64,000 nucleotides of DNA, from assembly GCA_902826565.1 (NCBI GenBank), contig CADEFF010000001.1:21845-85844 (forward strand). Direction: 5' to 3'. The translations under genes were made by a program, and so were the position numbers. Positions 29,799-38,293 of the stretch are shown one piece after another (the stretch's first letter is position 1; every line of letters starts with the position of its first letter). Below the pieces are notes generated by a model. It did not search any database. It saw only the letters and a list, made by a program, of their open reading frames with translations, and was not told where the DNA came from. This DNA is from an uncultured Rhodospirillaceae bacterium. Its GTDB lineage: Bacteria > Pseudomonadota > Alphaproteobacteria > Dongiales > Dongiaceae.

Positions 29799-31907
29799 AT
29801 GGCGCCGATCGCACTCATCACCCGACCCGACGAGGACGCCGAACCGCTCGCGGCCGCGCTGATCGCGCGCGGCATCGAGGTGCTGCGCGAGCCGCTGCTG
29901 ACGATCCGGCCGGTGGCGAACGCCCATCTCGATCTCGCCGGCGTCCAGGCGCTGCTCTTCACCAGCGCCAACGGCGTGCGCGCCTTCGCGAGCCTGTCCT
30001 CGCGGCGCGATCTGCCGGCCCTTGCGGTCGGCGACGCCACGGCGAAGACGCTGAAGGATGCGGGATTCCTGAAGGTGGAGAGCGCCGGCGGCGCGGTCGA
30101 GGATCTGGCGGCGCTGGCGACGCGCAAGCTCGATCCGCACGGCGGCCCGCTCTTCCATGCCGCGGGTTCGGCGGTTGCCGGCGATCTCGCCGGGCTGCTC
30201 GGCAAGGACGGGTTCGAGCTGCGCCGCGTCGTGCTCTACGAGGCCGAGACCGCCCATGCGCTCTCGGCGGAGACCCGGGAAAAGCTCGCGGCGGGCGAAA
30301 TCGGGCTGGTGCTGCTGTTCTCGCCGCGCACCGCCGAGACCTTCCTCCGTCTCGTCCGCGACGCCGGGCCCGAGGTCACGGCCGGCGTCGGGAAGGCGAT
30401 CGCCCTCTGCCTCAGCCCGGCGGTCGCGCGCGCCATAGAACCCCTGAGCTGGCGCGGCGTGAAGACCGCCGAGCGGCCCGAGCTGCCGGCCATGCTGGCG
30501 CTGGTCGATGTCGCGGCGGCGGAGCTCAGGCCGCAGGGCAACGGGCCGGGCCCGATCCTCGATCTCGAGCCCGAGACGGTGCCGAACCCGGCCGAGATCG
30601 AGGCGGCGCTGAAACGCATGACGCCGAAGCGGCGCTCCGGCGGATTCGTGGTGGCGTTGCTCGTGCTTCTCGCGCTCGGCGCGGTCGCCTATTTCACCCG
30701 CGCGAGCTGGCAGCCGCCCCTGATGGCGATGCTGGATCGCGGGATCTCGGTCGATACCGCCGACGGCACGAGCGCCGATATCGCCCCGGGCGAGACGGTG
30801 ACCGCGCCCGCGGCCGGCGCCACGGCCGCCGCCGCGGAAGGGCTCGCGCAACGCATCGGCGAGCTCGAATCCGATCTCGGTGCGATGAAGGCCGCCCTCG
30901 CCGATCTCGAAACGCGCACCGGCGAGGCGGCCTCGCAGGACTGGCAGAAGGCCGTGGCGGAGCTCGGCACGCTCGTCGCCGAGCATCACGAGAAGCTCGG
31001 CCAGCTCGAACAGGACGTGACCGCGCTCGGCAGCGCCGATCGCGAATCCGCCATCGACGAGCTGCGCAAGCTCGTCGAGCAGCAGACCGCCCGCATCGAG
31101 GCGCTCGAGCAGCGCCCGGCGCCTGGCGCGGGAACGGCGGACGGAGCTTCCGCGCCGGCACCCTCGCCCGAGCTCGGCTATGCGGTCGAGGCGCTGCGCG
31201 ACCAGAACAGCGCGCTGACCGCCGCCCTCGACGAGGCGCGGAACGAGATCGCCGAACTCCGGCCGCTCGCCCAGCGGGTCGAGGCGCTGGAGGCGAGCGC
31301 TGCGAAGAATGCCGCCGAGAGCGGCAATGTCGCGCTGCTGCTCGCGGTCGCGCGGCTGTCCTCGGCGCTCAACGGGCCGCGGCCGTTCCTCCCCGAGCTC
31401 ACCACCCTGAACGAGCTCGCCGCCAAGGACCCGGTCCTCGCCGGGGCGGTGAAGCAGGCGGCGGCGCCGATCGCGCCCCATGCCGAGAACGGCATCGCGA
31501 CCGTCGGCGATCTGCGCGATTCCTTCCCCGACCTCGCCGATGCGCTCGCGCGGAGCGATACCGGCGACGCGGTCGCCGATGCGGCCGGCGCCGAACCCGA
31601 AGGCTGGTTCCGCCGGCTGATGGCCTCGCTCGCCGACCTCGTCACGGTGCGGCCGACCGGCGCCGACGTCGAAGGCGACACGGTGGGCGCCCGTGTCGCC
31701 CGCGCCGAGGCCGCGGTGAAGGCCGGCGATCTCGAGACGGCGGCGACGGAGCTGGACGGGCTGCCGACGGCGGCCGGCTGGGTCGCCTCGGCCCGCGCCC
31801 GCGCCGCGGTCGCGCCTGCGCTCGACGCGCTCGAGGCGCTCGCGGTCGCGCGGCTCGGCCAGGCGACGCCCGGCACGAACGCGCCCGACGGCGCCTCCGG
31901 CGGATAG
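29799..31907 (+). CDS. Fusion of uroporphyrinogen-III synthase (HemD) with a Mic60/mitofilin-like membrane protein
   Basis: A single 702-residue frame. Residues 1-245 form a HemD domain (ALITRPDEDAEPLAAAL, LLFTSANGVRAFA, ALAVGDATAKTL, LLFSPRTAETFLRLV) that would cyclise hydroxymethylbilane to uroporphyrinogen III. A linker leads to one transmembrane helix at about 281-301 (FVVALLVLLALGAVAYF). A long Glu/Leu/Ala coiled coil follows (about 335-500), then a COG4223 mitofilin-like C-terminal domain with the GWFRRLMASLADLVTVRP segment near 602-620. Alphaproteobacterial Mic60 homologues are typically encoded beside haem genes; here the two are one polypeptide. No frameshift or internal stop separates them. 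An AGGATAGGG site precedes the ATG. hemY follows 17 bases later. Confidence 0.9.
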   Translation: MAPIALITRPDEDAEPLAAALIARGIEVLREPLLTIRPVANAHLDLAGVQALLFTSANGVRAFASLSSRRDLPALAVGDATAKTLKDAGFLKVESAGGAVEDLAALATRKLDPHGGPLFHAAGSAVAGDLAGLLGKDGFELRRVVLYEAETAHALSAETREKLAAGEIGLVLLFSPRTAETFLRLVRDAGPEVTAGVGKAIALCLSPAVARAIEPLSWRGVKTAERPELPAMLALVDVAAAELRPQGNGPGPILDLEPETVPNPAEIEAALKRMTPKRRSGGFVVALLVLLALGAVAYFTRASWQPPLMAMLDRGISVDTADGTSADIAPGETVTAPAAGATAAAAEGLAQRIGELESDLGAMKAALADLETRTGEAASQDWQKAVAELGTLVAEHHEKLGQLEQDVTALGSADRESAIDELRKLVEQQTARIEALEQRPAPGAGTADGASAPAPSPELGYAVEALRDQNSALTAALDEARNEIAELRPLAQRVEALEASAAKNAAESGNVALLLAVARLSSALNGPRPFLPELTTLNELAAKDPVLAGAVKQAAAPIAPHAENGIATVGDLRDSFPDLADALARSDTGDAVADAAGAEPEGWFRRLMASLADLVTVRPTGADVEGDTVGARVARAEAAVKAGDLETAATELDGLPTAAGWVASARARAAVAPALDALEALAVARLGQATPGTNAPDGASGG

Positions 31908-31924
31908 GACGGGCGCCGGCACGC

Positions 31925-33358
31925 ATGGCCCGCACCATCTTCTTCTTCGTGAAGCTCGCGATCCTCGTCGCCGCGGCGGTGTGGATCGCGAACAACCCCG
32001 GCACGGTCGTGTTCGACTGGCAGGGCTGGCATGTCGAGACCAAGCTCGGCGTGCTGCTTGCGGCCGTGCTGATCCTGATGGTGCTGGCGGCGCTGATCTA
32101 CCGCTTCTGGGGCTTCATCGCGCGCGGCCCCCGCGCCATGGCGCGTGCGCGCGAGGAGAAGCGGCGCCTCAAGGGCTATCGCGCCCTGACGCAGGGCATG
32201 GTCGCGGTCGCGGCCGGCGATGCGGAGGAGGCGAAGCGCCAGGCCCGCATCGCGCACGGCATGCTCTCGGCGCCGCCGCTGACCCTGCTGCTGGCGGCCC
32301 AGGCGGCCCAGCTCAGCGGCGACGAGACGGCGGCCGCGCGCTACTTCACGGCCATGCTGAAGAACCCGGAAACCGCCTTTCTCGGCATGCGCGGCCTCCT
32401 CAACCAGGCGCTGGCGCGCGGCGACCGCACCGAGGCGCTGCGGCTCGCGGGCGAGGCCCATGCGGATCGGCCGGAGGCGGGCTGGGCCGCGAAGGCGCTG
32501 CTCGATCTCGAGCTCGAGGAAGGCCGCTGGGCGCCGGCCCGCAAGACCGCCCGCGCCGCGGCGAAGCTGAAGGCGATCACGCCGGAATCGGCGCGCCGCA
32601 TCGAGGCGGTGACGCTGCTCGCCGAGGCCGAGGCCGAGCGCGAGGCCGTGCGCGCCTTCGGCCTCGCGAAGGAGGCGGCGAAGCTGCTGCCGGATTTCGT
32701 GCCGGCGGTCGCGATCGAGGCGAAGGCCGCGTTCCGCGGCGGCCGCCTGCGCGATGCGGAGAAGCTCGTCGAGAAGGCCTGGGCGCGCGGGCTCGCCCAT
32801 CCGAACCTCGCCGCGATCTATGCGGGCCTCAAGCCGGACGAGGCGCCGGTCGATCGCGCGCGCCGCTTCGAGAAGCTCGCCGCGACCCGGCCGGAGGCGG
32901 CGGAGAGCCGGCTCGCCCTCGCCGAGACGGCGCTTGCCGCCGGGCTTTGGGGCCAGGCGCGCCACGAGCTCGATGCGCTGCTCGCCGGCGGCACGCCCGG
33001 CTCGGCGCGGCTCTATCGGCTGATGGCGCGGCTCGAGGAGGGCGAGCGCAACGATCTCGCCGCCGCGCGGCGCTGGCTCCTGCAGGCGACCGAGGCGCCG
33101 GGCGATCCCGCCTGGATCTGCGCGCGCTGCAATTCGGGCCAGGCGGAATGGAGCGCGCGCTGCCCGGCCTGCGGCGCCTTCGATACGCAGAGCTGGCGCG
33201 AGACCGCGCGCACCGCCGCCCCGGCGCTGGCCTCGTCCGAGCCGCCGCGCGCGCTCCCGGCGGCGCCGACCGGCGCGCCGGAAACCGCGCCGGCCGCGCC
33301 CGCGGGCACCCCGCCGCCGGTCGCCCCCTCGGTCGACGCGGCGCGGCTCATCACCTGA
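31925..33358 (+). CDS. HemY-like TPR membrane protein with C-terminal zinc ribbon
   Basis: A 477-residue protein of the HemY N-terminal/TPR family that sits beside hemC-hemD in many proteobacteria. Two hydrophobic segments (residues 5-22 and 40-60) anchor it, and about 350 residues of TPR-like helical pairs follow. Near residues 398-417 the pattern W-x-CARC-x11-CPACGAF gives four cysteines of a rubredoxin-type ribbon. A low-complexity Ala/Pro tail closes the chain. Despite the name, this is not protoporphyrinogen oxidase; an organising role at the membrane is the current view. It is the last gene of the hem block. Confidence 0.88.
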   Translation: MARTIFFFVKLAILVAAAVWIANNPGTVVFDWQGWHVETKLGVLLAAVLILMVLAALIYRFWGFIARGPRAMARAREEKRRLKGYRALTQGMVAVAAGDAEEAKRQARIAHGMLSAPPLTLLLAAQAAQLSGDETAAARYFTAMLKNPETAFLGMRGLLNQALARGDRTEALRLAGEAHADRPEAGWAAKALLDLELEEGRWAPARKTARAAAKLKAITPESARRIEAVTLLAEAEAEREAVRAFGLAKEAAKLLPDFVPAVAIEAKAAFRGGRLRDAEKLVEKAWARGLAHPNLAAIYAGLKPDEAPVDRARRFEKLAATRPEAAESRLALAETALAAGLWGQARHELDALLAGGTPGSARLYRLMARLEEGERNDLAAARRWLLQATEAPGDPAWICARCNSGQAEWSARCPACGAFDTQSWRETARTAAPALASSEPPRALPAAPTGAPETAPAAPAGTPPPVAPSVDAARLIT

Positions 33359-33392
33359 GGTCCGGAGCGATCGTCGCCGATCGACGCCGCAC

Positions 33393-33735
33393 TCCCGTTC
33401 GTTGCAGAAATGGCATCGGTGTTGCTCCCCCTCGGTTTTCATTCCCGCGAAGGCGGGAATCCATCGCTGGCGCGGTCCCGGTTTCGGTCGCCCATGGATG
33501 CCCGCCTTCGCGGGCATGACAACCAGGATACGGGGCGCGATCGGCTGAGGCGCTGCACGCCCGTTCCTTGCAGGAATGGCGCCGATATCGCTCCCCCTCC
33601 CGTTCTTGCAGAAATGGCGCCGATGTCGCTTCACTCTCGGTCGTCATTCCCGCGAAGGCGGGAATCCATCGCTGGCGCCGTCCCGGTTTCGGTCGCCCAT
33701 GGATGCCCGCCTTCGCGGGCATGACAACCCGGATA
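33393..33735. repeat. Duplicated ~135-bp composite palindromic repeat
   Basis: The gene-free stretch 33359-33860 is dominated by two near-identical copies, 33393-33530 and about 33600-33735. Each copy runs GTTGCAGAAATGGC, then a perfect palindrome ATTCCCGCGAAGGCGGGAAT (33441-33460, 33646-33665), an identical 37-base spacer except for one base, and an inverted partner ATGCCCGCCTTCGCGGGCAT (33498-33517, 33703-33722). A partial third copy of the leading part lies at 33561-33600. The paired palindromes flanked by TCCA/TGGA have the same architecture as the unit at 7141-7250. No ORF of quality is inside. Confidence 0.85.
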
Positions 33736-33794
33736 TCTCGGGCACGACAGCGGAGCTGCGGAAGCCGCGTGCGCAACGCCCGAAGATGTCCGCC

Positions 33795-33833
33795 CGGAAA
33801 CGAAACGGGCGGCCCGTCGCCGGACCGCCCGTT
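33795..33833 (-). terminator. Rho-independent terminator of the GlsB-like gene
   Basis: A perfect 9-bp stem AACGGGCGG/CCGCCCGTT (33804-33833, 12-base loop) lies 27 bases after the minus-strand stop at 33861. Read on the minus strand the stem is followed by TTTCGTTTCC, giving the usual hairpin plus T-rich tail. Confidence 0.75.
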
Positions 33834-33860
33834 CAGGGATGCGAACCCGAGGCGTCGCGC

Positions 33861-34115
33861 TCAGGCGCGCTTGCGCACCAGGCGATAGATCAGGAGCAGG
33901 ATGATCGCGCCCGCCGTCGCGATCAGGATGCTGCGGATATCGATCCCGCCGACCCCGCCGAAGCCCATCTGGTTGCCGATGAAGCCGCCGATCACGGCGC
34001 CGACGATGCCGATCAGGATCGTCACGATGATGCCGCCCGGGTCCTTGCCCGGCATGACGAGCTTGGCGATCGCGCCCGCGATCAGCCCCAGGATGATCCA
34101 GCTAAGAATGCCCAT
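33861..34115 (-). CDS. GlsB/YeaQ/YmgE family stress-response membrane protein
   Basis: An 84-residue protein made of three hydrophobic helices rich in glycine (SWIILGLIAGAIAKLVMPG, then IIVTILIGIVGAVIGGFIG, then SILIATAGAIILLLIYRLV), ending in basic residues. This is the transglycosylase-associated/GlsB family, small inner-membrane proteins often raised by stress; no enzymatic activity is shown. The ATG at 34115 has GAGGGG eight bases before it. The 19 residues upstream in the longer frame are not family-like. Confidence 0.93.
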   Translation of the reverse strand: MGILSWIILGLIAGAIAKLVMPGKDPGGIIVTILIGIVGAVIGGFIGNQMGFGGVGGIDIRSILIATAGAIILLLIYRLVRKRA

Positions 34116-34443
34116 GTGTTTCCCCTCATGAAGCGGATGACGCCGCCTTCCCGTCGCGACGCCGATTCGCAAGAGAATCGGCGGGCGTCCGCGGCGCCGC
34201 TGCCGCCATCTGGCGCGAAGCCGGCGCCGCCGTCAATCGCGGAGGCGGCAGGGTCGCGTGACGTTTCCGCGGCCGGGCGGTTCGGCGGGGCTGGCCGCTT
34301 AACCGGCTATTCGCATCTCGGCGGCATAGTCTCCGGGGTGCTTCAGCCCCGGCGGGCCGGCCGGAGCGGCCGGTTCCTGGCGGGTTGACGCCGAGGGGCG
34401 GGCTCGATTACGGTCCCGCCGCCTTCGCCGATCGCCCAAGGTC
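34116..34443. other. Gene-free stretch between the GlsB-like gene and tRNA-Thr
   Basis: This 328-base region holds no credible ORF. An 8-bp perfect inverted repeat GCCGATTC/GAATCGGC lies at 34161-34182 in the leader of the GlsB-like gene. A plus-strand TTGACG at 34385-34390 with an imperfect -10 (GATTAC, 15-base spacer) is a weak candidate promoter for the tRNA. The rest is ordinary GC-rich sequence. Confidence 0.5.
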
Positions 34444-34518
34444 GCCGCAGTAGCTCAGGGGTAGAGCAGCGCATTCGTAATGCGCGGGTCGGGGGTTCAA
34501 TTCCCTCCTGCGGCACCA
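34444..34518 (+). tRNA. tRNA-Thr (anticodon CGT)
   Basis: A complete cloverleaf can be drawn. Acceptor GCCGCAG pairs with CTGCGGC. The D stem is GCTC/GAGC. The anticodon stem is GCGCA/TGCGC around loop TTCGTAA with anticodon CGT, reading ACG threonine codons. The T arm is GGGGG-TTCAATT-CCCTC. Discriminator A is followed by an encoded CCA (34516-34518). No duplicated 3' end or integrase gene suggests use as an attachment site. Confidence 0.96.
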
Positions 34519-34560
34519 GCCCTGGGTTCCACGAAAAGATTCCCGGCGAGCGTTGCCCCC

Positions 34561-35862
34561 CTATCCCCTTTCCGCCGCATCGCGATGGATGTCGTGCGTC
34601 ACGATGCCGGCCTCGGTCGCGGGCTTCATGAGGCGGCGGGGGTCGGCGAGGGTGCGGCGCATGTCGGCGAGGCCGGCCGCCCAATGCTCGCGCACCGAGG
34701 TCGGGCCGAAGGCGTAGTCCTTCGATTCGATCTCGTGATGCTTGCCCTGATAGATGAGATGGAGGACGTTGACGACCTTCCGCGTCGCTTGTCGCCGCGC
34801 GCGCTCGACGGCGGCGCCCGCCTGCCTCGATTTCGGCAGCAGGGCGAGGAGCTCGGCGATGGAGCGGCGCAGCTTCTGCTCCTCGACGACGCGCGTGGTC
34901 ACGGCGCGGGTGCGGCTCGAATAGAGGATCTCCTTCTGCCGCTCCAGCACGTCGAGCAGGTTGGTCGGCATCTCGCCGCGCGCGCTCCAGAGATCGACCT
35001 GGATCGCGAGCGTGTCTCGGCGCGGCTCGGCGCAGAGAAGCTGGCCGAGCGGCGTGTTGGAGACGATGCCGCCGTCCCAGTAGAACTCGCCCTCGATCTC
35101 GACCGGCGGAAACCCGGGCGGCAGCGCCCCCGAGGCCATGATGTGCTCGGGCCCGAGCCGTCGCTGGCGATTTTCGAAGAAAACGAAATTGCCGCTCCGC
35201 ACATTGACCGCGCCCACGCTGAGCCGTAGCGCCCCGTCGTTCAGCCGGTCGAAATCGACGAAGCGCTCGAGCGTCGCCGCGAGCGGCCGCGTGTCGTAAT
35301 AGCCGGTCGGCCGGCGGCCGTCATTGAGGAGGTCGACCCAGGCCGAGAGCGGCCGCGGCTCGAAGAAGCCGCGCTGCCCCTCGAAGGAGGCGCGCATGGC
35401 GGCCGCGACATTGGCGAAGCGCCGCGCCTGCAGCTCGACCGGCACGAATTCCGCCAGCCACTGCCAGTCGACGAGCCGCGGCAGCAGCGCCGGCTCCGAG
35501 ATCCATTCCCAGAAGCCGCGCAGCTTCGCGACCCGGTCCTTCGGCGCATTGCCGGCGATGAGGGCGAGGTTGATCGCGCCGATCGAGATGCCCGAGAGAG
35601 TGTCGGGCTCGATGCCGGCCTCCGCCAGCCCTTCATAGACTCCCGCCTGATAGGCGCCGAGCGCGCCGCCGCCCTGAAGCGCGAGGGCCACGGTCTCGTA
35701 ATCGCGCGCGAGCTCGGCCGGGCTGCGGCGGGTTTCGGCGTTGCGGTCGGCCCCGTTCCGCGTCGCGCGTGCAACCCGACGCGCGGGCGCCTCGAGCGCC
35801 ATGGCGCGCTTCGGCGCCGCCTGCATCGGCGTCTTGCGCCTCGCCTTCGATCGTCCGGTCAT
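34561..35862 (-). CDS. Patatin-like phospholipase with C-terminal DUF3734 domain
   Basis: A 433-residue lipid acyl hydrolase. After a basic N-terminal tail (about 60 residues) the patatin domain shows the oxyanion-hole motif LALQGGGALGAYQAGVYEGL. The Ser nucleophile lies in GISIGAINLALIAG (G-x-S-x-G) and the Asp of the dyad in YWDGGIVSN. The C-terminal DUF3734 part includes SKDYAFGPTSVREHWAAGLADMRRTL. The ATG at 35862 has GGGAGG eight bases upstream. It lies 65 bases after the 3-hydroxybutyrate dehydrogenase gene on the same strand, a pairing seen in many alphaproteobacteria, pointing to storage polyester or lipid turnover. Substrate is unproven. Confidence 0.93.
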   Translation of the reverse strand: MTGRSKARRKTPMQAAPKRAMALEAPARRVARATRNGADRNAETRRSPAELARDYETVALALQGGGALGAYQAGVYEGLAEAGIEPDTLSGISIGAINLALIAGNAPKDRVAKLRGFWEWISEPALLPRLVDWQWLAEFVPVELQARRFANVAAAMRASFEGQRGFFEPRPLSAWVDLLNDGRRPTGYYDTRPLAATLERFVDFDRLNDGALRLSVGAVNVRSGNFVFFENRQRRLGPEHIMASGALPPGFPPVEIEGEFYWDGGIVSNTPLGQLLCAEPRRDTLAIQVDLWSARGEMPTNLLDVLERQKEILYSSRTRAVTTRVVEEQKLRRSIAELLALLPKSRQAGAAVERARRQATRKVVNVLHLIYQGKHHEIESKDYAFGPTSVREHWAAGLADMRRTLADPRRLMKPATEAGIVTHDIHRDAAERG

Positions 35863-35927
35863 GCGGGGATCCTCCCTGGCCAAGGTTGCGCGCCGGTCCG
35901 CGGCGCCGGCCGCCGCTTGCCGGCCGG

Positions 35928-36710
35928 TCACTCCATATGCCAGCCGTGGCTGACGACGATCGATTGCCCGGTGAGGGCGGCGGTCGGGAAGGTGGCGAGG
36001 AAGAGCGCCGTGGTCGCCACATCCTCGACGGTGGTGAAGATGCCGTCGACCGTCTCGGCCAGCATGACCTTCTTCACCACATCCTCCTCGCTGATGCCGA
36101 GGGTCTTCGCCTGCTCGGGGATCTGCTTCTCGACGAGCGGCGTGCGCACGAAGCCGGGGCAGATCACGTTCGCCCGCACCCCATGCTCCGCGCCTTCCTT
36201 GGCGACGGTCTTCGCCAGCCCGAGCAGCGCATGCTTCGCCGCCACATAGGGCGCCTTCAGCTTCGAGGCCTCCTTGGAATGGACCGAGCCCATATAGAGG
36301 ATCGTGCCGCCCTTGCCGGATTTGTACATGCGCTGCAAGGCGGCGCGCGTCGTGAGGAAGGCGCCGTCGAGATGGATCGACACCAGCTTCTTCCAGTCGG
36401 CAAAGGGGAACTCGTGCAGCGGCTTCACGATCTGGATGCCGGCGTTCGACACCAGGATATCGAGCCCGCCGAGCGTCTTCGCCGCCTTGTCGATGCCGGC
36501 CTCGACCTCAGCCTCGTTCGTCACGTCCATCGCGACGCCGATCGCGCGGCCGCCCTTCGCCGTGAGCTCGGCGGCCGTCGCCTCGGCGCCCGCGATATTG
36601 AGGTCCGCGATCGCGATGGCGGCGCCCGCTTCTGCGAAGCGCTCCGCCATGGCCTTGCCGATGCCGCTTGCCGCGCCGGTGATCAGCGCGACCTTGCCGT
36701 CGAGACGCAT
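35928..36710 (-). CDS. bdhA: 3-hydroxybutyrate dehydrogenase
   Basis: NAD-dependent oxidation of (R)-3-hydroxybutyrate to acetoacetate, the step after polyhydroxybutyrate depolymerisation. A 260-residue classical SDR. The cofactor motif is [12 protein letters not shown], followed by NAGIQIV and the catalytic Ser in [10 protein letters not shown]. The Tyr/Lys pair lies in [12 protein letters not shown]. The [18 protein letters not shown] and the terminal [15 protein letters not shown] are typical of BdhA. The ATG at 36710 is used; the 68 residues upstream in frame are not SDR-like. The 242-base gap before it carries a small inverted repeat GTTTCC/GGAAAC at 36840-36855. Confidence 0.95.
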   Translation of the reverse strand: MRLDGKVALITGAASGIGKAMAERFAEAGAAIAIADLNIAGAEATAAELTAKGGRAIGVAMDVTNEAEVEAGIDKAAKTLGGLDILVSNAGIQIVKPLHEFPFADWKKLVSIHLDGAFLTTRAALQRMYKSGKGGTILYMGSVHSKEASKLKAPYVAAKHALLGLAKTVAKEGAEHGVRANVICPGFVRTPLVEKQIPEQAKTLGISEEDVVKKVMLAETVDGIFTTVEDVATTALFLATFPTAALTGQSIVVSHGWHME

Positions 36711-36952
36711 GGGAGTCTCCTTGCGATGGACGAGGCGGGACGAAGAACGAGGCGACGGCGGCCGCAAGGTCGCCGGCGCGAGATCCGATGCGACAAAGAT
36801 AGGCGCTCGACACGGCCGTTGCAGGACCGAGGGATTACCGTTTCCTGGCGGAAACCGGCGAGGGTTGCCGCGCAAGCCCTTGCTGGCCGGGCGCATTTCC
36901 CGGTTTGCGGCCATTCGTCGCGCCCGTGGCCCGGGGCGAAGACCCTGCGGCT

Positions 36953-38293
36953 TCAGAGCCCGAGCGTTGCCGCCACGCGGTCCGCCACGGTGCGACCGCT
37001 CATCGCAGCGCCGCCGCAGGTCATGGCGTAGCCGCCGGCGACGGCTTCGCCCGCGAACCAGATGCGGTCGCCGACCGGCGTCATGAGCGCCGTCCGGGCG
37101 CCGTGATGGCCGGGCGCCTCATGGGCATAGGCGCCGCGCATATGCGGATCCCTGCCCCATTGCGTGAAGCGGCCCCGGACGAAGCGCTTGCGCGCGTCGG
37201 CGCCGATGAGCTTCGTGAGCTCGCCGAGGCCGAAATCGACCGCCGCCGCCTCTCCCGCCCGGGTCAGGTCCCAGCCGAAGCGCCCGCCGCAGAATCCGAC
37301 CATCACATCCGCCTCGAACGGCCAGGCGAGGAAGAAGACGGCCTCGCGGCTCCGGGTGAGATAGGTGACCCAGTCGTTCGCCGGGATGTCGAACCGCGTG
37401 CCGGGCGCGAAGCCGAGCGCGATCTTGCCGAGCAGCCCCATCGGGAGGTGGCCGATGGCGTCCCGTGTCGCCGGCGGCAGGGACGGGGCGAAGCGGATGG
37501 CGTCCGCCTGCAGCACGCCGGTCGAGACGGTGACGATGGCGGCCCTCGCCTCGAGGATGCCGCGCGGCGTCCCGACCTTGACCCCCGGGCCGCTCCAGTC
37601 GATGGCGCTGACCGGCGTCTCGAGATCGACCGGCAGGGAGGCGCCGACCTCGGCGACGAGCGCGCCGAAGCCTTCCGCGATCATGTCGTTCGGCTCGGTC
37701 GCCTCGCCGGCCCACCAGTCGGCGGTCGAGAAATCCTCGAAATCGGCGGCGAAGCTCATCGGGCCGATCCAGTTCTCGCAGACCTGGCTCCAGCCCGTGC
37801 GGGTCTCGATCGCCTCGGCCGCGGGGATGTCGAGGCGGGCGGCGCCGGCGCGGCGAAGCGCCTGGTTCGTCCGCTGCCAGGCCGCGCCATAGCCCTCGAG
37901 CTCGGCATCGGTCGCGCGGCGATCGCCCACGAAGACGGTCTCGCCCGCGCCATGGCGCAGCAGGCTGTAGCCCGCCTCGACGGCCAGCGGCCGCCACGGG
38001 TTGCGGTCCGCCTGATGCAGGAAGGAGCAGCCATGGTCGAACGGCGTGCCGAAGCTCTCGCTTTCGGTGAAGGCGCGCCCGCCGATGCGGCTCTTCGCTT
38101 CGAGCAGCACGAAGCCGATGCCGCGCCGCGCAAGCGCCCGCGCCGCGAAGATACCGGCCGCACCGGCCCCGACGATGACGACATCGGGGGTCCGCGTGGT
38201 GCCGAGGGCGAGCTTCGGAAAAGCGAGCCCGGCCCCGAGCCCGGCCCCGAGCCCGGCCAGGAAATCGCGGCGCCGGACCGGCCGGCGCCTCAC
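36953..38293 (-). CDS. Tat-exported flavin amine-oxidase-like protein
   Basis: A 446-residue FAD oxidoreductase of the monoamine/polyamine oxidase superfamily. The N-terminus carries a twin-arginine signal ([20 protein letters not shown]), so the protein is probably folded in the cytoplasm and exported. The ADP-binding motif [17 protein letters not shown] and the E-x4-GGRAFTE stretch lie at about residues 40-75. The C-terminal flavin motif is [27 protein letters not shown]. The GTG start overlaps the Sel1 gene stop by GTGA, so translation is coupled. Within the signal the DNA has three 12-base GCCGGGCTCGGG repeats. Amine substrate unknown. Confidence 0.88.
   Translation of the reverse strand: MRRRPVRRRDFLAGLGAGLGAGLAFPKLALGTTRTPDVVIVGAGAAGIFAARALARRGIGFVLLEAKSRIGGRAFTESESFGTPFDHGCSFLHQADRNPWRPLAVEAGYSLLRHGAGETVFVGDRRATDAELEGYGAAWQRTNQALRRAGAARLDIPAAEAIETRTGWSQVCENWIGPMSFAADFEDFSTADWWAGEATEPNDMIAEGFGALVAEVGASLPVDLETPVSAIDWSGPGVKVGTPRGILEARAAIVTVSTGVLQADAIRFAPSLPPATRDAIGHLPMGLLGKIALGFAPGTRFDIPANDWVTYLTRSREAVFFLAWPFEADVMVGFCGGRFGWDLTRAGEAAAVDFGLGELTKLIGADARKRFVRGRFTQWGRDPHMRGAYAHEAPGHHGARTALMTPVGDRIWFAGEAVAGGYAMTCGGAAMSGRTVADRVAATLGL

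Noticed and set aside
27540-31922. Minus-strand frame running upstream of gpsA for over 4 kb
   Set aside because: It is antisense to tsaD-frame, hemC and the hemD-Mic60 gene and has Arg/Ala-rich content; only the final gpsA part is real.
31178-33634. 818-residue minus-strand frame opposite the Mic60 and hemY genes
   Set aside because: Shadow frame; the plus strand carries recognisable domains throughout.
33393-33735. Possible CRISPR array
   Set aside because: Only two full copies, the units are over 100 bp with internal palindromes, and there are no unique spacers or cas genes.
34444-34518. tRNA-Thr as an integration site
   Set aside because: No integrase nearby and no duplicated tRNA 3' end within the window.
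38221-38293. Three 12-base repeats as a regulatory tract
   Set aside because: They encode the Gly-Ala-Gly-Leu hydrophobic part of the twin-arginine signal and are explained by that coding.
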